Shown: in pieces, positions 16,367 to 21,972 of the stretch
Layout of the letters: every line of letters starts with the position of its first letter
Numbering within the stretch: the first letter of the stretch is position 1
Assembly (NCBI GenBank): GCA_023381535.1
Contig: JAMCSN010000240.1
Span: forward strand, 14,206-78,205
Source: Bacteroidota bacterium
GTDB taxonomy: Bacteria > Bacteroidota > Ignavibacteria > Ignavibacteriales > Melioribacteraceae
Length of the DNA: 64,000 nt
Reading direction: 5' to 3'
Made by a program: the position numbers and the translations under genes
Notes under the pieces: generated by a model
The model's input: the letters and a program-made list of their open reading frames with translations, nothing else
Databases searched by the model: none
What the model was told of the DNA's origin: nothing

Positions 16367-16756
16367 TTATTTCCTAATTTTTTCTACAATTTTTTCACCT
16401 GTCCGACCTACTACATAACCGCCTAAACCAATTTGCAATAAAGTCCATGCTTCATTACTGAGACGAAATGCTAACCAACCAAAAGAATCACACACAACAA
16501 GAATCAAAAAAGTAAGCATCGTGATTGGTCTCCAATTCCGCTGCAGCCAGTTTTGTCCTTTCGCTTCCGCTTCAACAATCCTTCCTTGAGAATCAAGTAG
16601 CTTCGCTTCATATTCTAACGCCTTACCTAAAAATTCATTCTCAATTTTCGTTAGCTCATTTTTGAGTTTTCCCCTTTCTTCATCCGTTGTTGTAAGATTA
16701 TCAATCAGATCAGTGATTGGTTTTACAATTCCACCTAAAAAATCTAATACTCCCAT
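16367..16756 (-). CDS. Three-TM holin of the gene-transfer-agent/phage type
   Basis: About 130 residues from the ATG at 16756, chosen because AAGGAGG lies just upstream; the longer open frame to 16846 is not needed. Residues 1-75 are a soluble coiled region (DEERGKLKNELTKIENEFL), then NWRPITMLTF leads into membrane helices and the protein ends in a basic tail. The layout and the NWLQRNWRP block match the GTA_holin_3TM family, which lets endolysin cross the inner membrane. It is the last gene of a three-gene minus-strand lysis cassette with 16758-17018 and the M15 peptidase. The gap to the upstream gene is 1 bp. Confidence 0.65.
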   Translation of the reverse strand: MGVLDFLGGIVKPITDLIDNLTTTDEERGKLKNELTKIENEFLGKALEYEAKLLDSQGRIVEAEAKGQNWLQRNWRPITMLTFLILVVCDSFGWLAFRLSNEAWTLLQIGLGGYVVGRTGEKIVEKIRK

Positions 16757-16757
16757 C

Positions 16758-17018
16758 TTAACCTCCTTCTTTGTCTGACAACTGATGGCTGATCGCCGAC
16801 AGCTTAATTGAATAAATCTCCCGGATAATATTCTTCTCAACTTCACTCAATTTATTATGAAGATCTTCGAACCTGGACAAATAATTTTTCTCGATCGAAG
16901 ATGATTTCTTTTTCGTTTCATCAACATCTTTCTCAATCCGCTTTATCCTGGACCAGAACAACATATTCACCAAACCCAGAAGCCCTCCAATTATCCATAG
17001 ATAAATATTCTCACTCAT
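16758..17018 (-). CDS. Small membrane-anchored coiled-coil protein of the lysis cassette
   Basis: 86 residues: one N-terminal membrane helix (about 5-22, LWIIGGLLGLVNMLFW) and a long charged coiled coil (25-70). The last dozen residues (KLSAISHQLSDKEGG) come from a repeat of the GATCAG/CATCAG word type, so the natural C-terminus may have been replaced. Its place between endolysin and holin suggests a spanin-like or holin-accessory role, but no lipobox is seen. Unassigned family. Confidence 0.6.
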   Translation of the reverse strand: MSENIYLWIIGGLLGLVNMLFWSRIKRIEKDVDETKKKSSSIEKNYLSRFEDLHNKLSEVEKNIIREIYSIKLSAISHQLSDKEGG

Positions 17019-17021
17019 TTT

Positions 17022-17516
17022 TTACCAAACGACTGTTAACTGATCACCAACAACTTTCTCATAAACAGTTTTTCCATAAACTTTCTTCGAAATCATCACA
17101 TCCTTTCTATTCTTCTCACCATTCCAAGAGACATGAATCCATCCCGCCTCGACTCGCCTGTCAAGGCGAGGCTGGTTCCCGAATTCATAGATCAATTGAT
17201 CAAATGAAAAATTTTGTAAGACTATGTTGAACACATCAACTAAAATCATGGATGGAACGATGAAGTCCGCAGCTTTCCCTTCGAGATGTTGGGAATTGAA
17301 TTTGCCACCGACAGCAGCATTGACTTCAAACGAACGAAAACCCGAATTAATAAAAATTGGAAGAGCAATAATTTCCCTGAGAGGTTGAAGAACATTCACA
17401 CAAAGTAATCTCAAATTCTCAATCTGTTTTTCATTCGGCTCATTTCTGTAACCATGCCTTTCCGCAACCTGAGATATTGTAAACTCATCAAGATTAAAAT
17501 TCTCAGTTAATTTCAT
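17022..17516 (-). CDS. M15-family peptidase, phage-type endolysin
   Basis: 164 residues. The zinc motif SQHLEGKAADFI (His and Asp ligands) and the second histidine in WIHVSW are those of D-Ala-D-Ala carboxypeptidase-like Peptidase_M15_3 endolysins. No signal peptide, as expected when a holin is present. Between LIYEFGN and GWIHVSW an extra PRLDRRVEA is encoded by a 33-bp palindromic repeat, exactly 11 codons, close to the last zinc ligand. The final codons (GDQLTVVW) look repeat-derived too. It is the first gene of the cassette, 3 bp before the next. The role is peptidoglycan cleavage during phage or GTA release; if the element is dead, the gene may be a relic. Confidence 0.75.
   Translation of the reverse strand: MKLTENFNLDEFTISQVAERHGYRNEPNEKQIENLRLLCVNVLQPLREIIALPIFINSGFRSFEVNAAVGGKFNSQHLEGKAADFIVPSMILVDVFNIVLQNFSFDQLIYEFGNQPRLDRRVEAGWIHVSWNGEKNRKDVMISKKVYGKTVYEKVVGDQLTVVW
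17143..17175. repeat. 33-bp palindromic dispersed repeat inside the M15 gene
   Basis: The core is GACTCGCC...GGCGAGGCTGG with an outer CCCGCCTC. A second, longer member of the family lies between genes at 35564-35622 (GACTCGCC, CGAGGCTGG and GAGGCGGGC shared). Here it adds exactly 11 codons to the endolysin without a frameshift. Confidence 0.7.
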
Positions 17517-17640
17517 ATTCTACTCCTCATTCTCAATTCGAAATTCTCAATTCTCAATTGCCTCTCCACTGTAATTCATCTTACATCAGACAAAAATGTA
17601 ACTTGTTCCGAACTCGATTCGGGATGGATAGGCAACCTTG
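17517..17640. repeat. Word-like low-complexity repeat upstream of the lysis cassette
   Basis: About 17527-17567 is built from variants of AATTCTCAATT. The same words recur inside rpiA near 63225-63250. At 17602-17618 CCGAA and TTCGG form a small stem. No gene is seen. Confidence 0.55.
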
Positions 17641-17657
17641 TGTGAGGGTCTCAGCTC

Positions 17658-18083
17658 AACTTGCCCCGTGAGATAATTATTATAAATCAATTTTATCCAT
17701 TCAATGAAAAAAATAAATTTACAACTAATGTTACACTATAGAATATCTCACGGGGTCAACATGTGACAGCCAGTATTACATAACGAACATTATGCTAAAG
17801 TCTTTGGTCAGTCCCAACGATTACTTTGTAGTTCTGTCATCTCAGCATAATGTTGCATTATGCAAACTGGCACTTGCCCCGTTAAGTCTTATTCTCTCTT
17901 CAAAACAATCAATGCTACTCGAATACTTAACGGGGCAGCATTTGGTCGCCTCATCATCGTTCACTCCGGTCGTGGATTCCCACACACCTTCGTTCGCTTA
18001 CATGTTTTAGTCGCTCGTTCCGTGTCGCCGATTCCGGCACACACGGAATTTACCCCATTGACTAACGGGGCTCGCTCCATCAA
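17658..18083. repeat. Cluster of attC-like inverted repeats (integron-cassette-like, no integrase)
   Basis: CCCCGTGAGATA (17664-17675) is the exact inverse of TATCTCACGGGG (17744-17755). GCCCCGTTAAGT (17876-17887) is the exact inverse of ACTTAACGGGGC (17925-17936). A third weak pair surrounds 18053-18070. Between the first and second sets lie nested stems: GCCAGT/ACTGGC (17769/17866) and AACATTATGCT/AGCATAATGTT (17786/17844). GTTAAGT and ACTTAAC fit the integron core sites GTTRRRY and RYYYAAC. In integron arrays the start of each cassette is complementary to the start of its own attC, which is the pattern here. The two intervening cassettes are only about 76 and 43 bp and carry no gene. Orientation cannot be settled. 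Confidence 0.45.
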
Positions 18084-18084
18084 A

Positions 18085-18131
18085 AAAAATCCGCGTCAAT
18101 CAGTTTAATCCGTTTAATCTGCGTTCTATTC
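18085..18131. repeat. Dispersed repeat of the 'ATCCGTTTAATC' type
   Basis: The stretch is made of variants of the 10-12 nt word ATCCGCGTCAATC / AATCCGTTTAATC / AATCTGCG. It resembles low-complexity dispersed repeats that I recall between genes in Bacteroidota/Ignavibacteriota genomes. No coding capacity is seen. Confidence 0.5.
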
Positions 18132-18246
18132 ATTTCACGTGATTTTCATTCTCTTTTGAAAACAAGAGAAAAGAAATCATAAACATCGAGCGTTGACGAA
18201 CTTCTATGTGGTAGATAATTTTGAAGAAAAGATTTGATGAAATGAG

Positions 18247-18525
18247 ATGAACAAAAAAATATTCGATATCACTCGGATTAGAACTGATTCCAAATTTCAG
18301 AAGTACAAAGAACTTGGACTGATCAATGAATTGGTTCTTCGCAATCTTCAAATCAAATCTGAATACTTGGAATTGCGTAAAACTCATAGTCAAATCGAAT
18401 CAATCTTTCAACTTTCTGAAAAGTATAATTTGTGTTACGATTCTGTTAACACAATCCTTTTCCGAAAAAGAAAAAATAAGCCCGTTTCTTTTCCCTCATC
18501 AAACAAGCCCCTAACAAGCATGTAA
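18247..18525 (+). CDS. Small protein with a possible helix-turn-helix
   Basis: 92 residues. The centre (about 40-72, YLELRKTHSQIESIFQLSEK then YNLCYDSVNTILFRKR) has the spacing of a Mor/sigma-like helix-turn-helix, followed by a basic stretch KKNKP-type. It may be a mobile-element regulator. It lies after the attC-like cluster and before another small gene on the same strand. No clear ribosome binding site is seen. Coding status is likely but not certain. Confidence 0.5.
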   Translation: MNKKIFDITRIRTDSKFQKYKELGLINELVLRNLQIKSEYLELRKTHSQIESIFQLSEKYNLCYDSVNTILFRKRKNKPVSFPSSNKPLTSM

Positions 18526-18631
18526 CAAGCCACTGCCAAGCCATAGGACAGCATCATATCCAATTTCTTTTACTTTCCCATTATTACAGTGAACACGGTT
18601 ATTCAATCCTATAAAATTGCCAGTGTAGTTT

Positions 18632-18665
18632 AGTAACTCATAACTCAAAATTCATAACTAATAAT
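18632..18665. repeat. Word-like repeat 'AACTCATAACTC'
   Basis: Three imperfect units (AACTCATAACTC, AAAATTCATAACT, AATAATTGAGG) lie directly before the gene at 18678. They are of the same style as the repeats at 17527 and inside rpiA. They leave the start codon and ribosome binding site of the next gene intact. Confidence 0.5.
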
Positions 18666-18677
18666 TGAGGTAATATT

Positions 18678-19361
18678 ATGGCAATCGTAAATGGAAATGT
18701 CATTGGGAATTTATCCGGGAAGCTTGGCAACCTTTCAGCGAGAACAGTTGATGGACACACTGTATTAGCAGCTCGTCCATCCAGCTTTAATGCAAGCCAA
18801 GATCCTGCTGTCTTGGAAGTTCGAAAGAAATTCTCAGTTACTGCAAAATTTGCCAGCGCGGTTCTTGCACTTACTTCTCTCGTTGCAATCTGGAAGAAAG
18901 TTAAAAATGTAGCCGGTTCAGTATTTAACGAAGTCTTTCAAAGCAACTTCGCTTACTCTTCATCTGAGAAACCTACGGAACAGAACATTCTTACACCGGA
19001 AGGTTTTCCTTTGCAGATTGCTGTTGCTGCAGTAGCAGCTGACAAAATCACTGCAACAATCCCTATCTTGAATACTGTTTCTGTATTCGGGGCAGATGAA
19101 GTTAATCTTTCTGCAAATGCTCTTGTCTGCTACCATGATCCTGCAAATGCAGAAGACGAGCCGTACAAGATCATTTCTCTTTCAAAAGAAGTTGCCGCAC
19201 ACAACTTCGCCCAGACATACGATTTAGAAATCGATCTGAATGCAACTCAGAAAAACATTGCTGCAAAGTACCAGCACAGTATTTTGTATGTGTGTGTCGT
19301 CACCAAAACTGCTGATGGTAAGGTTGTCCAGAACTCTTCAACCTTCACCAAACTTTCCTAA
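18678..19361 (+). CDS. Conserved Bacteroidota-type protein, possibly DUF6266-like
   Basis: 227 residues with no signal peptide. The N-terminus (NGNVIGNLSGKLGNLSARTV then VLAARPSSFNAS) resembles the glycine-rich start of DUF6266-like proteins, a Bacteroidota family with a GKLGN / R-P pattern and alternating strands later on. The role of that family is unknown; a phage-structural or surface function is possible. It starts after GAGGTAATATT and is followed by a strong terminator at 19375, so it is probably a single-gene unit. The neighbourhood of lysis genes and ArdC suggests mobile-element cargo. Confidence 0.55.
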   Translation: MAIVNGNVIGNLSGKLGNLSARTVDGHTVLAARPSSFNASQDPAVLEVRKKFSVTAKFASAVLALTSLVAIWKKVKNVAGSVFNEVFQSNFAYSSSEKPTEQNILTPEGFPLQIAVAAVAADKITATIPILNTVSVFGADEVNLSANALVCYHDPANAEDEPYKIISLSKEVAAHNFAQTYDLEIDLNATQKNIAAKYQHSILYVCVVTKTADGKVVQNSSTFTKLS

Positions 19362-19374
19362 TCACATTATTGAT

Positions 19375-19406
19375 GGGTTGCCTGCAAGGGGCAACCCATT
19401 TTTATT
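19375..19406 (+). terminator. Rho-independent terminator
   Basis: Perfect stem GGGTTGCC (19375-19382) and GGCAACCC (19390-19397), 7-nt loop, followed by ATTTTTATT. It sits 14 bp after the stop of the gene at 18678-19361. Confidence 0.85.
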
Positions 19407-19871
19407 AACCACTAATCAACCGCAAGGATGGGCTCAGTCACGGGTTTTAATGGTGTCACGCTTTTTGTATAGAACACAATAATTTTTTCTTAACGCCTCA
19501 ACAAAAAATATTCGTTTCACTGCTTATTGTTCGTTCAACTCATTGATTCGTTTCACTCACAAAAAGCAAAACGTTTCACTATTTCTTGTTTCGGCTAAAA
19601 AAAATTATCCCACAATCGCCAAAAATCCCGCCACGACCAAAACCCGCGCCTTCGCCAACAATCTTCTGCATCCATCCAAATTATTTTCTCACATGATGTG
19701 AAATCTATTTTGCCCGCCGGCAAACAAGCTTAGTGTTATTCGAATCTTAGTAGTCAGTCGGGGCAAGGGTATATGAAACTTGTCTTGCCCTTGCTTTTTT
19801 CATTCGTCTCTCATTAAAAAGCGGGCAATACTGCGCCCTTGCCTTGACTTATCATCTTTTCTTACACCATC
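19407..19871. other. Gene-free stretch with CGTTTCACT repeats
   Basis: No gene is seen on either strand. Three copies of CGTTTCACT lie between about 19513 and 19582, each in slightly different surroundings; the inverse word AGTGAAACG recurs in the rpiA insertion near 63110-63150. A 13-bp perfect palindrome TCACATGATGTGA lies at 19689-19701. The right part carries a terminator-like hairpin (19763-19801). Confidence 0.45.
19763..19801 (+). terminator. Terminator-like hairpin
   Basis: GCAAGGG (19763-19769) pairs with CCCTTGC (19788-19794), followed by six T. An alternative pairing GGGCAAG with CTTGCCC (19761/19784) is possible. There is no gene directly upstream on the + strand, so it may protect the following gene from read-through or be part of a mobile-element end. 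Confidence 0.45.
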
Positions 19872-20138
19872 ATGGTAACAAGTCATTTTTTCGCAAAAGA
19901 TCGCCTAAGCGGGCAAAATATGTTTTTTAACAGCGCAAAAGGTCGGGTTATGGCATCTGTAAAAGTTCATTATTCTAAACGGCACAAAGGTTTTCTAATT
20001 CGGTTAGTTCAATCAAATCAAAATTTCTTTGTAAATGTATTCACTCCGTCCGGTTCTTTTCATTCACAATCATTCAAAACATATAACGCAGCATATACCT
20101 TCCTAAATGCTTTTATCAAATCAATTAAAAAATCTTAA
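19872..20138 (+). CDS. Small basic protein of unknown function
   Basis: Up to 88 residues; ATG at 19950 (MASVKVHYSKRHKGF) is an equally good start giving 63 residues. The protein is basic and aromatic-rich with beta-strand character (GFLIRLVQSNQNFFVNVF). I do not recognise a family. It precedes the ArdC-like gene by 13 bp, on the same strand, with a good ribosome binding site between (AAAGGAG), so they form one unit, likely of plasmid or integrative-element origin. Confidence 0.45.
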   Translation: MVTSHFFAKDRLSGQNMFFNSAKGRVMASVKVHYSKRHKGFLIRLVQSNQNFFVNVFTPSGSFHSQSFKTYNAAYTFLNAFIKSIKKS

Positions 20139-20151
20139 AGGAGTTTAAGCC

Positions 20152-20574
20152 ATGTTATCACAAGAAAAAAAACAACAATTAAGACAAGAGAAAAAAGAAA
20201 AGATAATCCGCATTAGAAAAACTCTTTCTGAAATGACAGAAGAACAACGTCAAGCTGTAGCGAATAAATTCGGCATCGTTACAGTTGAAGGGCATTTACT
20301 AACATCTCACAATCAATGCTTTTTAGTTGCTCAGTCAGAAATAAGCTTTTCTATTGTTGGTGGCTTTCAACAGTGGAAGAAAGCCGGCAGAATTGTTCGC
20401 AAAGGTGAGCACGGCTTTTTAATCTTTGTTCCATCTAAAGCCAAGCAAGAAAATAATTCAGAAATGATTTCAGATGATGAAGATGTTCACTTTTTTACTG
20501 CAACCGTGTTTGATATTTCACAAACTGAAATACTCGCAGCCGACGAGAGTAATAAAAACCCGGGAGTTGAATAA
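20152..20574 (+). CDS. ArdC-like N-terminal ssDNA-binding domain protein
   Basis: 140 residues. After a charged helical start, residues about 55-130 match the ArdC N-terminal domain: GGFQQWKKAGRIVRKGEHGF, then IFVPSK and TATVFDISQTE. ArdC proteins come from conjugative plasmids and elements, where the domain binds single-stranded DNA and the full protein has antirestriction activity through a metallopeptidase domain. Here the protein stops after the N-terminal domain; no HExxH follows. It may work alone or be a truncated relic. It lies in the mobile segment next to the type I restriction island and 290 bp before tRNA-Thr. Confidence 0.75.
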   Translation: MLSQEKKQQLRQEKKEKIIRIRKTLSEMTEEQRQAVANKFGIVTVEGHLLTSHNQCFLVAQSEISFSIVGGFQQWKKAGRIVRKGEHGFLIFVPSKAKQENNSEMISDDEDVHFFTATVFDISQTEILAADESNKNPGVE

Positions 20575-20825
20575 TCTTCCGGTTCTTTCTCTTAATTGTC
20601 TATTTCACTATTTTGGAAATGAAAAAAGTTCGAAGCCGATCAGAAGTTATTGTTCTTGAAAACACAGAAAAGTTTTATTGGTACGGCAGCCATGAACTTT
20701 CTTTTTAGTGTATTCAATAAAAACATGTTTGGTAGGCAAAAAGGACTAGGACTCGAAAAGTCCCTACTAAAGTCCCTACAAAATTGTAAAAATCAGCATG
20801 ACAGTTCAAACTTCCAGAAAACAAA

Positions 20826-20858
20826 AAAGCCCGATTATAATTTATAATCGAGCTTTCT
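20826..20858. terminator. Bidirectional terminator between ArdC region and tRNA-Thr
   Basis: AAAGC-C-CGATTATAA pairs with TTATAATCG-A-GCTTT around a short loop, with T-rich flank on one side and A-rich on the other. It can stop transcription of the minus-strand tRNA from the right and of the + strand from the left. The 250 bp before it (20575-20825) show no convincing gene; a 65-codon open frame at 20650 lacks coding character. Confidence 0.65.
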
Positions 20859-20861
20859 TAG

Positions 20862-20934
20862 AGCTGGCGGGCGGACTTGAACCGTCGACCTGCTGATTAC
20901 AAGTCAGCTGCTCTACCAACTGAGCTACGCCAGC
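20862..20934 (-). tRNA. tRNA-Thr (anticodon TGT)
   Basis: Read on the minus strand: acceptor GCTGGCG pairs with CGCCAGC, D-arm with AGCTCAGTTGGTAGAGC, anticodon loop CTTGTAA giving TGT (Thr), T-arm with GGTTCAAGTCC. Length is 73 nt without encoded CCA. The 3' end points toward the mobile segment and defence island on its left, the usual geometry for tRNA-targeted integration. Confidence 0.92.
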
Positions 20935-20968
20935 ATTTATTTTATTACTCGCAATCTTTTAAGAACTT

Positions 20969-21023
20969 TCAACCTGCTGATTATCCCAGCACGTCGGGAC
21001 AGCTCTCCAACCGAGCTACCAGC
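20969..21023 (-). pseudogene. Degraded tRNA-Thr copy interrupted at the anticodon
   Basis: On the minus strand it begins GCTGGTAGCTCGGTTGGAGA, like the intact tRNA, and later has AATCAGCAGGT, also like the intact tRNA. The anticodon stem-loop is replaced by the palindrome-like TCCCGACGTGCTGGGA, and the T-arm and 3' acceptor are not recognisable. It cannot be a working tRNA. Confidence 0.6.
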
Positions 21024-21166
21024 ATTTCAAATTTTGCGGCTCAAATCTAATATAAATTACATTTCCGCGCAATTAACAGAAACCGTTTCAAGCCACGCAA
21101 GGCTAATCAATTTCTGTACAGCCGTAAATTGAATATATTAGAGTTGCAAATGAAAGCATTAATGAA

Positions 21167-21922
21167 ATGACCAAGAATGAACTAAAATATTATTCGTCGC
21201 TGCTTATTAAGAAATACCGCCGAGAGGAAAATAAAATTCTAGTGGAAGGAAATAAATTAATTGCTGAAGCGATTAACTCCCATTACGAGTGCGAAATTCT
21301 TTTTGCCACGAAGGAAAGTTTTGCAGAAGAAAAAGATTTTGCCGCATTGATTCAAAAGAGAAAGATCAAAGTTGAATTTTTGAAAGAAGCAGAACTATCG
21401 AAACTCAGTGACACAAAAACCAATCAAGGATTAATTGCTGTATTTCGAACAGCGAAATTGACTACTCACACTTCAGCGAAGCAAAATCTGATCGTTGCAC
21501 TCGAGAATGTCTCCGACCCCGGGAACATGGGAACGATAATCCGAAACTGCGATTGGTTCGGAATAAAAGAAATTATTTTGAGCAATGACTGTACGGAAGC
21601 ATTCAGCCCCAAAGTAATTCGCGCATCCGCCGGGTCGGTGTTTCATGTCGGCGTTTACGAGTCAAAGGATTTTTATGCAGAATTGGAAAACCGGAAAAAA
21701 AGCGGTTACAAAATTCTCTGTGCGGATCTGAAGGGGGAAAACATCTATTCATTTGGTGTTGCTGATAAAATGATAATCGTTTTTGCAAATGAAGGGAACG
21801 GACCTACTCAGTATCTGAAACAACTGACTGATATTTTCATCACGATTCCAAGAAAAGGCAGCGCCGAATCATTAAACGTTGCGAGCGCATCAGCCGTAAT
21901 CCTTTCAGAGCTTACAAAATAA
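21167..21922 (+). CDS. TrmH/SpoU-family RNA 2'-O-methyltransferase
   Basis: 251 residues. The N-terminal L30e-like substrate-binding domain (1-95) includes KNELKYYSSLLIKKYRREEN and the ILVEGNKLI segment typical of rRNA members. The SPOUT domain has the three motifs: motif 1 NVSDPGNMGTIIRNCDWFG, motif 2 IVFANEGNGP and motif 3 IPRKGSAESLNVASASAV. It should methylate a ribose in rRNA (RlmB/TsnR-like) with SAM; the exact site cannot be read from sequence. It is a single-gene unit followed by a terminator, and the first clearly core gene right of the tRNA. Confidence 0.9.
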   Translation: MTKNELKYYSSLLIKKYRREENKILVEGNKLIAEAINSHYECEILFATKESFAEEKDFAALIQKRKIKVEFLKEAELSKLSDTKTNQGLIAVFRTAKLTTHTSAKQNLIVALENVSDPGNMGTIIRNCDWFGIKEIILSNDCTEAFSPKVIRASAGSVFHVGVYESKDFYAELENRKKSGYKILCADLKGENIYSFGVADKMIIVFANEGNGPTQYLKQLTDIFITIPRKGSAESLNVASASAVILSELTK

Positions 21923-21951
21923 AAAAGCCCGCTTATGTGCGAGCTTTTCTT
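21922..21951. terminator. Terminator shared by trmH-like gene and amylase gene
   Basis: AAAAGC-C-CGC and GCG-A-GCTTTT form a stem around TTATGT with T-rich/A-rich flanks. It lies between two convergent genes (stop at 21922 on +, stop at 21973 on -) and can serve both. Confidence 0.75.
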
Positions 21952-21972
21952 AAAACTTATTATCCACCAATT

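Noticed and set aside
17792..18108. Overlapping 72- and 82-codon open frames in the attC-like cluster
   Set aside because: They read through the inverted repeats, lack ribosome binding sites and coding character; the hairpin structure explains the region better.
19689..19701. CRP-type operator TCACATGATGTGA
   Set aside because: A 13-bp palindrome can occur by chance here, there is no promoter next to it and no CRP-family gene in the window.
20650..20847. 65-codon open frame before the tRNA
   Set aside because: No ribosome binding site, no recognisable domain, runs into the terminator hairpin.
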